Source of the DNA: Bacteroidota bacterium
Lineage (GTDB): Bacteria > Bacteroidota > Bacteroidia > Bacteroidales > JAADJA01
Direction of reading: 5' to 3'
Length of the DNA: 64,000 nt
Assembly: GCA_020444515.1 (NCBI GenBank)
Contig: JAHLKX010000006.1
Span: 248,001-312,000 of the forward strand
A model generated the notes under the pieces. That model did no database searches. It was not told the origin of the DNA and saw nothing but the letters and a program-made list of their open reading frames with translations. A program made the translations under genes and the position numbers. Below, piece after piece: positions 19,230-29,900 of the stretch. Numbering within the stretch: position 1 is the first letter of the stretch; the number at the start of each line of letters is the position of its first letter.

Positions 19230-19676
19230 TTATTTGGTTCCGGTACTTCCGAATCCGCCGGCACCCCTGCTGGAATCTTCCAGTTTTTCAACCTCAATCC
19301 AGGTGGCTGATTCATGGCGGGCAACGATCATTTGTGCAATACGATCACCATCATTTACAACAAATTCATCATTGGACATGTTCGCCATTATTATTTTTAT
19401 TTCACCCCGATAGTCTGCATCAATGGTTCCAGGGGAATTCAAGAGGGTTATTCCTTTCTTTATGGCCAGGCCGCTTCGGGGTCTTATCTGGGCCTCAAAT
19501 CCAATTGGCAATTCAATAAACAAGCCAGTAGGAATCAAATGTCTCTCCAGGGGTTTGAATATAATGGGTCCATCCAGATTTGCCCGTAAGTCCATACCTG
19601 CTGACGCAGGCGTTTCATAGGAGGGCAGTGGATGCTTAGAATGGTTGACTATCTTTACTTTCATCGGAGGTTCCAT
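19230..19676 (-). CDS. dut: dUTP diphosphatase
   Basis: This trimeric dUTPase hydrolyses dUTP to dUMP and pyrophosphate, keeping uracil out of DNA and supplying dTMP synthesis. At 148 residues it has the usual length. The five conserved motifs are visible: ASAGMDLRA (motif 1), [12 protein letters not shown] (2), [11 protein letters not shown] (3, with the catalytic Asp and Tyr), GDRIAQMIV (4), and the C-terminal GGFGSTG (5). The start may be ATG 19676 or, four codons later, 19664. It lies 18 bp upstream of the TPR lipoprotein gene and 82 bp downstream of the flippase. A TACTTTTG element just upstream (19693-19700) may be its promoter. Confidence 0.96.
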   Translation of the reverse strand: MEPPMKVKIVNHSKHPLPSYETPASAGMDLRANLDGPIIFKPLERHLIPTGLFIELPIGFEAQIRPRSGLAIKKGITLLNSPGTIDADYRGEIKIIMANMSNDEFVVNDGDRIAQMIVARHESATWIEVEKLEDSSRGAGGFGSTGTK

Positions 19677-19692
19677 TGTGTTTTATGAAACG

Positions 19693-19700
19693 CAAAAGTA
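19693..19700 (-). promoter_or_regulatory. Candidate -7 promoter element for dut
   Basis: TACTTTTG on the minus strand fits the Bacteroidota -7 consensus TAnnTTTG. It lies 17 bp upstream of the dut start. No TTTG at the expected -33 spacing was found. Confidence 0.3.
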
Positions 19701-19758
19701 AATAAAAAAGTCCGCCTGCATCGTTAATTCCTGTTAAATACAATTGTTGTCGAGGGAG

Positions 19759-21255
19759 TTACCGGCGGTCACCAACAGTTTTGAAGTTATTGCGTTCCAA
19801 AATAAAAGTAATCACAGCAAAGGAAATGAAAAGCAGGGTGGCAGAGACGTATTTTATTGCTCCGGAATCCGGGACGAAATAACTAAAAACAAAATAAATA
19901 ACAATTGTTAAAGCAAAATATAGCCCAATCCTTTTCATATCATAGGGGACAGTATAAAATTTCCTGCCGATTAACCACGAAACGACCATCATCAATAGAT
20001 AACATAAAAAATGACCCCATGCGGCACCAAGGTAACTATACCTTGGGACCAGCACTATATTTGCCAGTATTGTAATGACAGATCCGCCAATGGCGATGTA
20101 GGCACCGTATTTTGTAAGGTCATTCAATTTGTACCAAATAGAGAGGTTATAAAAAATCCCCTGGAAAAGGTAGGAAAACAAAATCAGTGGCACGATAAAC
20201 AGTCCTTCACGATAGTTCTTTCCAATGAGATATTGCACGACATCCATAAACAGGATAACCCCGAGAAAAATAAAAAAACAGAAGATGATGAAATATTTCA
20301 TTACATCTGCATAAATCTTTTTTGCATTCAAATCCTTTGATTGTGCAAAAAAGAAGGGCTCAGCAGCATATCTGAACATTTGAATAAATATTACCATTAA
20401 TACAGCCAGCTTGTAACTGGCGCCATAAATGCCAAGCTGCGACAGGATATATTGATTTGGATCCTTAACACCAGCCGGAATGGTAGCAAGATATTTAAAG
20501 ATGATCTTATCTGCTTGTTCGTTGATCATCCCGGCAATTCCAACGACCAGAAGCGGAAATGTATATTTTAACATTTTTCTGATCAACTGAGTGTCGAATA
20601 TCATTTTGGTTTTTAGCAGCTGCGGTAGCAAAATCATTACACCCAATGTGCTGGCAATCAGGTTTGAAATCAGGATATAAGTAACCTTCATGTCGGGCTG
20701 ATAAAAAATAAGCCACATCGAGTCTGGATTTTTTGCATAGATCAAATCACACAGTAAAATAAAATAGATGTTGAGCAAGACATTCACCCCGACAATAACA
20801 ATCTTAATAATGGAGAATCTGAAGGCTTTGTTTTGTTTGCGTAAATAGGCAAATTGTATTGCGGTAAAGGCATCAATGGCGACGATACCGGCGGCTAGCA
20901 ATATATAAGATGAATGATTCGGGTATTCCAGTGAAACAGAAATAGGCTGAATAAAAACCCAAATAAGAATGAAGAATAAAAATGACGTACTAAAAATACT
21001 TATTAATGAAGTAGAGAAGACTTTTGTCGGATCTTTCTCTTTTTCAGCATATCTGAAAAATGTTGTTTCCATTCCATACAGTAATATCACAAAAAATGTA
21101 GCCATATAGGCATACAATTCTGTGACAACTCCATATTCGCTTTCAAGCATTAAGCGAGTATAGAATGGCACCAGGAGAAAGTTAAGCAAACGGGGAATGA
21201 TGGTTGCCATTCCGTAAACTGCGGTTTGTCCGGCCAGTTGTTTTAGCGGATTCAA
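19759..21255 (-). CDS. Polysaccharide flippase (Wzx-like, MOP superfamily)
   Basis: This 498-residue integral membrane protein probably flips lipid-linked oligosaccharides across the inner membrane. Fourteen hydrophobic segments are spread over the chain. The N-terminus NPLKQLAGQTAVYGMATIIPR matches the first-helix pattern of polysaccharide-biosynthesis flippases in Bacteroidota. The start codon appears to be TTG at 21255: homologs begin M-N-x-L-K at this very position, and the next ATG (21210) would cut the first helix. No glycosyltransferases are adjacent, which is common for this family member next to dut. A TACATTTG element sits upstream at 21277. Confidence 0.9.
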   Translation of the reverse strand: MNPLKQLAGQTAVYGMATIIPRLLNFLLVPFYTRLMLESEYGVVTELYAYMATFFVILLYGMETTFFRYAEKEKDPTKVFSTSLISIFSTSFLFFILIWVFIQPISVSLEYPNHSSYILLAAGIVAIDAFTAIQFAYLRKQNKAFRFSIIKIVIVGVNVLLNIYFILLCDLIYAKNPDSMWLIFYQPDMKVTYILISNLIASTLGVMILLPQLLKTKMIFDTQLIRKMLKYTFPLLVVGIAGMINEQADKIIFKYLATIPAGVKDPNQYILSQLGIYGASYKLAVLMVIFIQMFRYAAEPFFFAQSKDLNAKKIYADVMKYFIIFCFFIFLGVILFMDVVQYLIGKNYREGLFIVPLILFSYLFQGIFYNLSIWYKLNDLTKYGAYIAIGGSVITILANIVLVPRYSYLGAAWGHFLCYLLMMVVSWLIGRKFYTVPYDMKRIGLYFALTIVIYFVFSYFVPDSGAIKYVSATLLFISFAVITFILERNNFKTVGDRR

Positions 21256-21276
21256 ATTCTAGTTTTTTCTTTGAAG

Positions 21277-21284
21277 CAAATGTA
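21277..21284 (-). promoter_or_regulatory. Candidate -7 promoter element for flippase gene
   Basis: TACATTTG on the minus strand matches TAnnTTTG, 22 bp upstream of the flippase start. A -33 TTTG at proper spacing is not present. Confidence 0.3.
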
Positions 21285-21354
21285 TGTAAATTGTTTAATA
21301 ACGCTTGAATCTCTGGGAAAGTCTTTCAATAATCTGGTGCGCTCATCAGAACTG

Positions 21355-21385
21355 TTGACATTGGTTGATGAAATCCTTACTTTCG
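21355..21385 (+). promoter_or_regulatory. Candidate promoter for the beta-helix T9SS gene at 21412
   Basis: A TTG at 21355-21357 and TACTTTCG at 21378-21385 are separated by 20 bp, fitting the Bacteroidota -33/-7 layout with one mismatch in the -7 element. Transcription would begin about 20 nt before the ATG. Confidence 0.4.
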
Positions 21386-21411
21386 CTTAACAAACTAAAT
21401 TACCCTTTTAT

Positions 21412-23619
21412 ATGAAATCACATTTACTTTTTCTGTTAGCAATTATATCAGGGCTGGTCTCCCTCTCGCAAACCTATCTTGATCCGGAAGATAATCTTGA
21501 AATTGAAAGCAATTCATGGATCATTTTTAATCCCGGGACATACAATCTGGCGGATCCGGGAAATGATGGATTAATCCAAATCAATGGAAAAAATAATATC
21601 ATTTTGGATGGTTCAAACGTGAATCTTCAGGGAAGTAACTACGAAGGGAAGGCCATTATTATTAATAACTCGAGTTATGTAGAGATTAAAAATTTTGAGG
21701 GCGTCAGCCACTATTTTTATGCAGTTTACATTATCAATTCCGACCATATCAACATCAACGGAAATAATTTTTCCTACAACAGGGTAGACTCCACTGGCTG
21801 GATATCCATATGGACGAATTATCAGCAAGCGCTTGGTGGAGGGGTAATGATGTACCAAACCCAGTTTGCCAATGTCAATGACAATGTGATGAAATATCAG
21901 AATGATGGGGTGGCCCTCTATCATTGTGATAGTATCGTCGTTCAAAACAACGACTTTGAATGGAATACTTCTTATGGTATAAGAATGTACTTTACGGATG
22001 ATTGCGATATTCAGAATAATGTGGCTGCGCATATTAACCGGCCTTACACCAATCCCAGTGATTGTGCAGCCATTCTGCTCATTGTATCAAATAATAATTA
22101 TGTCGTTGGCAATGATTTTTCATATTCGGGTGATGGTATTTTCCTGGGTCAATTTCAATATTCTCAGATACTGAACAATAACTACTTTGCATACAACGAA
22201 TGTTCCTATTCACCCCACAATGCCATTGAAGCCACCTTTGCAGATGGAAATACTTTTGAATATAACAATTGTAATTACAGTCATTATGGATTATGGCTCG
22301 GATATTCCTACAACAGTATTGTCAGAAATAATGAGATTATTGGAAATCAATACGCAGGAATTGCCATCGACAGGGGATACAATAACCAGGTTTACGAAAA
22401 TGAAATCAGTGCAAATCCTACAGGTATTGAACTTTGGGAAGGAGACGGAATTGCTCCCTATCAAAACCAAAATTCTGGTGATTATTATATCCATGATAAT
22501 TTAATAGCGGGAAATACCCTGGCCATTTCATTAATAGATACCGAGCATGCGGTTATGCATGATAATAATTTTCTGAATAACAGGAGTGGTGTTTATATAG
22601 AAGGCGATGCAATACATGATACCATTACAGAGAATATATTTGACCGAACAGCCATGTTTCATATGGACAACCAGTCAGTTGAAATGATCTATGCACCGGA
22701 TAATGATTTTGTTATTGACGATGAAACTCTGATCGGTTGTAAAATTAATGGAGATATTAATTGGCAGCCTTATATTCCAGGTGACCCCGTTCATTATCAA
22801 ACGGAATTTCCTGTTGATATGGCTGAACCAGAAGCCGTTTGGTATGCTTACCCGGAGGCTTGCTGGGGGTATGGTCTTTCTGAAGCTACTACAGTAGAAT
22901 GGGATACGGAAAACAAGCTTTTCGGAGATGCTTCGGTTCATGTTTCAACCGGTAATGGCTGGGACCTTGGTGTGATGTATCGCCCGGATGGCGATTCCCT
23001 GGCTTCATGGAGTTTTACGGATCAGGATACCCTGGTATTTTGGCTGAAATCAATTAATAACACCGGTTATGGTTTTCAGTATTGTCATGTTACGCTTGGC
23101 AATCAATGTGGTGGATATTTTAAATATACCGCTTCTGCCATTACGATTTTAAATCCGACAATCGGCTCATGGCAACAAATTAAAATGGTTTTATCGGGGG
23201 TTTCTCCCTGGTCAAGGTCAGCTTATGGAGATATTTCTTTATCTGAAATCTCTTTTATCGAAATTCATGCAGATACCTGGGAATATGGTTTTGAATTGTG
23301 GATTGATGGCGTCCGTTTTGATGGCATCTTTACAGATGCAAGCGAATTCTCAACAATGGATCATTTTGGAATTATGGATATGTATCCGAATCCAGCCTCC
23401 AACCAAATGGTAATTACTTACAGGATCCCTGCTGATGGTGAGGTAGTGCTTCAATTGATGAATGGCAGGGGATGGGTTAAAGAAATCCCAATTGAACAAT
23501 GGATGAAAAACGACCTTTACAACTATAACCTGGATATACAATCGTTGGAACCAGGATTGTATTTCTTGCAATTAAAGTGGCAGGAACATACAGATACAAA
23601 AAAAATAATCATACATTAA
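21412..23619 (+). CDS. Secreted right-handed beta-helix protein with T9SS sorting domain
   Basis: This 735-residue secreted protein has a signal peptide (ending SLSQ near residue 20) and a long right-handed parallel beta-helix (about 40-440). The helix is formed by NosD/CASH-like repeats such as NNIILDGSNVNL, SYNSIVRNNEIIGN and YNNQVYENEISAN, rich in Asn. A beta-sandwich-like region (about 460-640), possibly carbohydrate-binding, follows. The last 85 residues are a type A T9SS C-terminal domain (MYPNPASNQMVI to the terminal TKKIIIH), which directs export and surface attachment or release. Beta-helix proteins are often polysaccharide lyases or glycan binders, but no catalytic residues can be assigned here. 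Confidence 0.88.
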   Translation: MKSHLLFLLAIISGLVSLSQTYLDPEDNLEIESNSWIIFNPGTYNLADPGNDGLIQINGKNNIILDGSNVNLQGSNYEGKAIIINNSSYVEIKNFEGVSHYFYAVYIINSDHININGNNFSYNRVDSTGWISIWTNYQQALGGGVMMYQTQFANVNDNVMKYQNDGVALYHCDSIVVQNNDFEWNTSYGIRMYFTDDCDIQNNVAAHINRPYTNPSDCAAILLIVSNNNYVVGNDFSYSGDGIFLGQFQYSQILNNNYFAYNECSYSPHNAIEATFADGNTFEYNNCNYSHYGLWLGYSYNSIVRNNEIIGNQYAGIAIDRGYNNQVYENEISANPTGIELWEGDGIAPYQNQNSGDYYIHDNLIAGNTLAISLIDTEHAVMHDNNFLNNRSGVYIEGDAIHDTITENIFDRTAMFHMDNQSVEMIYAPDNDFVIDDETLIGCKINGDINWQPYIPGDPVHYQTEFPVDMAEPEAVWYAYPEACWGYGLSEATTVEWDTENKLFGDASVHVSTGNGWDLGVMYRPDGDSLASWSFTDQDTLVFWLKSINNTGYGFQYCHVTLGNQCGGYFKYTASAITILNPTIGSWQQIKMVLSGVSPWSRSAYGDISLSEISFIEIHADTWEYGFELWIDGVRFDGIFTDASEFSTMDHFGIMDMYPNPASNQMVITYRIPADGEVVLQLMNGRGWVKEIPIEQWMKNDLYNYNLDIQSLEPGLYFLQLKWQEHTDTKKIIIH

Positions 23620-23630
23620 TACAGTTACTG

Positions 23631-24098
23631 ATGGGAAAGGAAATAGAGCGAAAATTTCTGGTTACAAATCATGCATATCGCCATTTAGATAAAGGAAAAT
23701 TGTATCGGCAAGGATTTTTAAGTGTTGAGCCCGAGCGGGTGATACGAATACGTGCTGTTGAAAAAAAAGCTACGCTGACCATCAAGGCAATGGGGAAAGG
23801 GATCACCCGTGATGAATATGAGTACGAAATTCCCTTTTCCGATGCCAGGGATTTGTTGGCAAATGTCTGTATTCAACCCCTTATTGAGAAAATCAGGTAC
23901 TGTGTTCAGGTTGGAACATTGACCTGGGAGGTGGATGAGTTTTTGGGCGAAAACAGGGGTCTCATTATCGCAGAGGTTGAAATCGAGAATGAATCTGATC
24001 CGCTGGATGTGCCTGATTGGGTAGGTGAAGAGGTTACCCACGATTTGCGATATTATAATAACCATTTGGTCAAGAATCCCTATAAAAACTGGGGGTAA
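23631..24098 (+). CDS. CYTH domain protein (triphosphate tunnel metalloenzyme)
   Basis: This 155-residue cytoplasmic protein belongs to the CYTH/triphosphate tunnel family. The N-terminal signature EIERKFLV carries the ExExK motif that binds triphosphate and metal. Strands with RVIRIRA, ATLTIKAMG, EYEYEIPFSDA and IIAEVEIENE follow, as usual for the tunnel barrel. Single-domain members are usually inorganic triphosphatases, less often adenylate cyclases; the substrate cannot be told here. The start was set to ATG 23631 because it begins with MGKEIERKF; the frame is open further upstream inside the preceding gene's end. It lies 11 bp downstream of the T9SS gene. Confidence 0.92.
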   Translation: MGKEIERKFLVTNHAYRHLDKGKLYRQGFLSVEPERVIRIRAVEKKATLTIKAMGKGITRDEYEYEIPFSDARDLLANVCIQPLIEKIRYCVQVGTLTWEVDEFLGENRGLIIAEVEIENESDPLDVPDWVGEEVTHDLRYYNNHLVKNPYKNWG

Positions 24099-24176
24099 AT
24101 AAACCTTCATGGTTAAATAAATGTTAAGCATAAAGTTATCTTAATCAATTTATTATTGGTTTGTTTACATCACAAA

Positions 24177-25082
24177 ATGATAAGATTAATATTAATTTTG
24201 GGAATTGAATTACTTGTTGGGTTTGGGTTTGCACAAGAGCAAAATTTCATTGTACGTGAAAATGCCATTTGGAGCACCCTCGAGATACATTGTTTACCCA
24301 TTGGAAATAATTATTCTACCTACCATATCAAATTTGAAGGAGATAGTGTTGTCAACGGCGTGAGCTATCACAAAACCTTGCGTTGCAATGATGAAAATCA
24401 GCTGAATTGGTTTTTTTATGGCTTGATCAGAGAAGATGATCAGAACCGTGTGTATTATATGCCCATTGGTTATCCAGAAGGTTTGATTTACAGTTATGGG
24501 GTTTCACTAAACGATACGTTGCAAGCAGTAAATTCCTATTTAAATGCCCTTGATACCTTAAACTTTGTTGTTACCGGAATTGACTCTATTCTGATGCTGG
24601 ATGGATTTCGGAAGCGGATTACTCTTAACGAATATATCAATAACAAAGAAGAAGTATGGATTGAAGGAGTTGGTAGTTTTTACGGTATATTGAACAGTTG
24701 CAATAATGCATATGGCGGTGTTTGCGGAGGATATGAATCCTTGTGTTATCAAGAAAATAATGTATTGGTTTATCAGCAACCTTCCTATAGCACCTGTCAT
24801 TATTCTGCATTGGTTAATATTGATGAGGTTATATCGAACAATGTCCATCTTTTCCCAAATCCGGCATCGGGTCAAATTAACATTGTCATCAACAAAGTTT
24901 CATTATTAGAAGAGAATCTCAAAGTGGAACTATTTTCCCTTGATGGCAAAAAAATCATGGAAAAAGATCTTCAAAAGTTTAAAAATATTTTATATTTGTC
25001 CGAGGTAAATCAAGGTGCTTACATTTTTAAAATTACTGGTTCACAATTTGATTTTCCTGTTTATAAGATAATAGTTGATTAA
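24177..25082 (+). CDS. Secreted protein of unknown function with T9SS sorting domain
   Basis: This 301-residue secreted protein has a signal peptide (LLVGFGFAQ, cleaved near residue 19). I do not recognise the main region (residues 25-215); it is beta-rich with Cys pairs (CNNAYGGVCGGYESLC), suggesting disulfide-stabilised structure outside the cell. The last 80 residues are a T9SS type A sorting domain (HLFPNPASGQINIVI through the final YKIIVD). The start at ATG 24177 replaces a TTG seven codons upstream, because the signal peptide begins there. A strong terminator follows the gene. The function is unknown. Confidence 0.85.
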   Translation: MIRLILILGIELLVGFGFAQEQNFIVRENAIWSTLEIHCLPIGNNYSTYHIKFEGDSVVNGVSYHKTLRCNDENQLNWFFYGLIREDDQNRVYYMPIGYPEGLIYSYGVSLNDTLQAVNSYLNALDTLNFVVTGIDSILMLDGFRKRITLNEYINNKEEVWIEGVGSFYGILNSCNNAYGGVCGGYESLCYQENNVLVYQQPSYSTCHYSALVNIDEVISNNVHLFPNPASGQINIVINKVSLLEENLKVELFSLDGKKIMEKDLQKFKNILYLSEVNQGAYIFKITGSQFDFPVYKIIVD

Positions 25083-25113
25083 TTTTTTCATAATTCGATT
25101 CTTTTGGGTTTGG

Positions 25114-25145
25114 CGGGGTCCGCATCTGCGGATCCCGTTTTTTTT
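25114..25145 (+). terminator. Rho-independent terminator
   Basis: A 10-bp stem (CGGGGTCCGC / GCGGATCCCG with one G-T pair), a 4-nt loop and a run of eight Ts follow the T9SS gene ending at 25082. This is a textbook terminator. Confidence 0.9.
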
Positions 25146-25210
25146 AACGCTGAATGATTCTTTTAATTAGATTTATACCTTTAACCTCAAATATTTATTA
25201 AAAAGATAAA

Positions 25211-26995
25211 ATGGCTGCGATTAATTACACGGATAAAATTGCATTCTATTCAGCATTGCTTGAAAAAGAAACCCGCAAGAGCAAAATCCTATCTTATTTA
25301 AGACTATCAATATTTATACTTTCTGCGCTTGCTATTTATTTCGTTGCTGTTCATGGAGAGGTTTTATTTCTGTTCCTGGTCCTGTTATTATCAGTTTTTA
25401 TCTTTTTAATTGTTGTTCGCCAACATGGACAAATCATTAAAAACATAAAACTCCTGGAAGCTTATCTCAAGCTGAATGATGATGAATTAAAAGCCATCCA
25501 GGGTGATTGTTCAAATTTTCATGATGGAGAAGGATTTCAAGAAGAAGAACATCCATTTGCTTTTGATATTGATCTATTTGGCAAAGGGTCTCTTTTTCAG
25601 TTTCTAAACAGAACTGTTACACGAATTGGAAGAGAACGATTGGCATATAAACTGCAGAATCCAAAAACAGATAAAGAGGAGATCATAGAATTACAAACAA
25701 GGATAAAAGGATTGACAGATTTACCGGAGTGGCGGCAAAAATTCCAGGCAACTGGAATGGCTCATCAGGAAGGTGATCAGGACACCGAAAGAATATTGGA
25801 ATGGGTTGCTCTAAAACCCCTTTTTCAAGGTACAATTTTTATTGTATTGTCTGCTCTAACACCGATATTTACAATTTTACTGACTTTTTTCGTTATCGAA
25901 AATATAATTACCGAACAAATTTTTATCCTTTATTTGATGTTGCCCTGGATGTATACTGGATTCTATATTAAGCGCACCAATACACGACACTCTCTGGTTT
26001 CAAAAACCGACAATATGCTGGTAAAATATAGTATGCTTTTAAAAACCATTGATGAATTGAAAACCGAATCCATTGGGAAGGTCGTTCTGAAAAATTATGA
26101 GATGAGTCCGGAGAAGGCTGGAAAAGAATTGAAGGCTTTATCTTCTATTCTTAATGCCCTCGACAACAGAATTAATCCTGTAGCATGGGCTTTATTGAAT
26201 GCTGTTTTCCTATGGGATATTTTACAAATGATTCGACTGGAGCGTTGGCAGAAAAAAAATAAGGAGCAGATTAAAATATGGTTTGATTTGATTTCGGAAA
26301 CAGATGCATTGATAAGTTTTGCTAACTTTGGGTGTAATCACCCGTTAGCCACAATTCCGGCATTTGCCAGTGGGGATGAAGTTATAAAAGCAAAGGAACT
26401 TGGACATCCACTCATCGATAACTCAGTTCGAGTTAACAATGATGTTGATATTAAGAAGGGTGAATTTGTGCTTGTTACAGGAGCCAATATGGCTGGAAAA
26501 AGTACGTATCTGAGAACAATTGCTGCTAATTTGGTTTTAGCCATGTGCGGCAGCGTTGTTATGGCCAGAGAGTTTCGGTTTAAGCCTATTCAGTTATATA
26601 CGAGTATCCGAACACAGGATTCCTTGCAGAAAAATGAATCATATTTTTATGCTGAACTCAAGAGATTAAAAGCCATTATTGATGAACTTAAGAAAGGCAC
26701 GGAACTTTTTATCATTCTCGATGAAATTCTAAAAGGCACAAACTCCAAAGATAAACATAGCGGATCAGAGGCTTTGTTGAAACAATTGATTCACTTAAAA
26801 ACCAGTGGGATTGTTGCAACACATGATGTCATGCTGGGTGAATTGGAAAAGACTTTTCCAGATCACATCCATAATCTTTGTTTTGAAGTAGATATTTCAA
26901 AAAACCGTCTTTACTTTGATTATAAAATTAAAAAAGGTGTATCCCAGAATATGAATGCTACAATTTTAATGCGACAAATGGGAATCACAATTTAA
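25211..26995 (+). CDS. Membrane-associated MutS-like ATPase
   Basis: This 594-residue protein has a C-terminal MutS-type ATPase domain: Walker A GANMAGKST at residues 424-432, the Q-loop-like region SIRTQDSLQKNES, Walker B FIILDEILKGTNS and the ATH motif (IVATHDVMLG). The MutS core lever region lies before it (about 125-380). It lacks the mismatch-reading N-terminal domain, and instead has two hydrophobic segments near residues 28-68 and two more near 212-258, implying membrane attachment. Such proteins are annotated as MutS-related in Bacteroidota, but a role in mismatch repair is doubtful. It ends 3 bp from the convergent histidine kinase gene. Confidence 0.88.
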   Translation: MAAINYTDKIAFYSALLEKETRKSKILSYLRLSIFILSALAIYFVAVHGEVLFLFLVLLLSVFIFLIVVRQHGQIIKNIKLLEAYLKLNDDELKAIQGDCSNFHDGEGFQEEEHPFAFDIDLFGKGSLFQFLNRTVTRIGRERLAYKLQNPKTDKEEIIELQTRIKGLTDLPEWRQKFQATGMAHQEGDQDTERILEWVALKPLFQGTIFIVLSALTPIFTILLTFFVIENIITEQIFILYLMLPWMYTGFYIKRTNTRHSLVSKTDNMLVKYSMLLKTIDELKTESIGKVVLKNYEMSPEKAGKELKALSSILNALDNRINPVAWALLNAVFLWDILQMIRLERWQKKNKEQIKIWFDLISETDALISFANFGCNHPLATIPAFASGDEVIKAKELGHPLIDNSVRVNNDVDIKKGEFVLVTGANMAGKSTYLRTIAANLVLAMCGSVVMAREFRFKPIQLYTSIRTQDSLQKNESYFYAELKRLKAIIDELKKGTELFIILDEILKGTNSKDKHSGSEALLKQLIHLKTSGIVATHDVMLGELEKTFPDHIHNLCFEVDISKNRLYFDYKIKKGVSQNMNATILMRQMGITI

Positions 26996-26998
26996 AAA

Positions 26999-29900
26999 TT
27001 ACGCAGTCTGAAATGGTTTTGAAAGGTTGTCCTCAGAATCAGAGTAGGCAGGCAAATTAATCAGAAAAGTCGTTCCTGTTTGATTTGATTCAAAATCTAT
27101 AGTACCACCTGCATTATTGATAATGTTTTTTACCAGTGCCAAACCCAAACCAGTGCCACCGGATTTAGTGGTAAAATTAGGATAAAATACCTTATCCTTT
27201 TGGTCACCAGGAATACCTGACCCATTGTCAGAAAATTGAATGATATGATGGTTTTCATCACTAAATACTTTGATCCTAATCAGGCCCTGATGATCGTCAA
27301 TTATTGCCTGAAGAGAGTTCTTTATGAGGTTATTAAATACCCTTAAAAACTGTTCTTTATCCCCAAGGATATAGTGCTTGTTCTCATATTGGCATTCAAA
27401 TCTAACTTCTGTAGTGTTTTTAAATATACCTATGGCATTATCAATAATTTTGGTTAGTTCTATTTTGGTAAAATTTGATTTGGGCATATTGGCAAAATCT
27501 GAAAATGCTGAAGCAATCACTGAAAGAGAATCAATTTGCTCAACGATGGTCTGCGTGAAACGGTGTAACCTTTGATCCCAATCGGATAATTTCTCATCCC
27601 ACGCCTTCTCCAGATATTGGACACTTAACTTCATGGGGGTCAATGGGTTTTTTATTTCATGGGCAATTTGCTTTGCCATTTCCCGCCATGCACTTTCCCG
27701 TTCTGACCTGGCTAGAAGTTCTGCGCTTTTTGCCAACTCATCCACCATTCGGTTATACTCTTCAACAAGGCTCCCAATCTCATCATCTTTTTTCCAATCA
27801 ATCTTTTGTTCGGTCTCACCGAGTTTCAATGTACTAAGTTTACCCTTAAGCAATTGAAGGGGTTTGGAAATATAGTTTGATACAAACAAAGCGATGTAGA
27901 TAGCTATTGCAATCAATATAATGTAGATATTCAAAAAGCCTACCAAAAACGTGGATATTTCATTTGTCAATTCATCTTGTTTGGCAAAATAGGGGAGATT
28001 GATATACGCAATCAGTTCATTGTTTACATTGCGAAGGGGTAGATATGCCGATAAAAAGGGATATTCGCCGATGGCTTCATGATGAATATATAACGACTTT
28101 TTTATGTCGTGCAGATAGAGGTAGGCCTGTGCATTCATCTTTGTAGATATGAGACCCCGGTTAAAAATCTCTGCACGGGAAGTAGCCAACAAGGTGCCTT
28201 TCGCATCGTATAAATTGATATCTGTAAAAAACACCATGGAGAATTTATACAAAAGATCAGATAAATACATCTCCATTTCTGGTGGAAGAGATTCTTCCTC
28301 TGCAAGTTTATGTTCTAATTCAACCAGCACAGAATGTGCTTTTTCACTTAATATCGAGTGGTTTTTATTATTGTTTAATGAAACTATGAAAATAGAAGAC
28401 CCAACACCAACAAGAAAAAAGGATGCTACAATTAATATGGTGATAGAAAATTGCAAGCGCTGTCTAAAACCCAGTTTTGAAAGCCTGAATTGAATACGGC
28501 CTTTAAGGATTAAGTATACCAGGTAAACCAGTAAGCCATAGAATATGGAAATATATGAAAATGGAGCTGTAATTTCCAATAATCCAGGCTTTTTGATTGA
28601 AATGATTAACGCAGCGTTTGTATCAACTGGTAAGAAATAGTGATTGAATCCATTATAATCGAAAAATTTGGGTTGATCATAGTCACTGATATAATTCTCA
28701 AGATTCATGGAATAAAAGTACTTACCCAATCGAAAGAAAAGTTCATTGTTTTCATATCGGGCATAGGAGTATTCTGACCAGTTAATCTCATTTTCTCCCT
28801 CAAAGTCTTTTAAAAGTTCAGGATATCCCAATCCTTTTGGAACGGATTTAGAGTAGAATTCTACGTAAATAGAGAGGCTGTCATTTTTGAATGGGAAATG
28901 AATTTGACCCAGGTAATAGTCGTCGTTAAGCTCTTCATCTATAAAGTAGAAATTCGGGCTATTGGTTTGCTTACCATAATTATCGATGATATCTGCAAAA
29001 TAGTAATCACAGTTTATTGTGATATCATCGGGTCTGATATTCAGGGTTCTTGCAGAGTCACAAATGGTGACCAATATCTCAAATTTTGACCAGTAGTTAG
29101 AATAATAGTTTTGAACAATATAATCTGTTGCGGTTTCCAGTTGTTCAATTTCAGGAAAAGGATACATCTGCATCAAATTCGAAAGTGTTGAATCAGATTT
29201 GATCTTTTCAACACTCTCTGCGAATTTATATTCTGCAATTGGATCCCTTTGTTCTATTAGGTTCTGGGCAATGGCCTGTCGTATTTCTTTTTCTCTTTTA
29301 TAATTGCTCTGATATAAGATATAGGTGGTAAAAACAGAAAATAATAAGATGAAAACAAGCGCATTTCCAAAGTTGAATTGGTGAGGATTTCGCTTACGAA
29401 GCCAAAGAAAAATCAATAAATAAAGGAAAAGAAAAATGATATTAATCTCATCACAACCAATCACCCATTTGCAATAACTATAAAATGATACAGATACAGC
29501 AACAATTACTGCAAAATAGTGGTTATTTGATTTGGTCAGGCTTGCAGAAAATACCAAAAGGTTGTAGGAGAAGAATACAAATATCAGGATCATTACGCCG
29601 AAGCAAACAAAGCCCAGAACACTGTAAATATCAATACTTGAAATATCATTCAGATTGAAAGATATTCCTGAGTTAAATACAAGTGATTCAAGGTTTTGAA
29701 TCATTATGCGATACATTACAAATGTAATGATCAGAGCCATGAACACAAAGAGATATTGTTTAGTTACTGATAACTTTAATTTGTTCAAAGCTATCTGAAG
29801 GGTGTTATGGACATTGAGCGCAATGGCAAAAAGAGCAATCAAATGAAGAAGCAGATCACCCAGGGAAGGTGCCCAGTATGAACTTGCGAAAAATTCAGGT

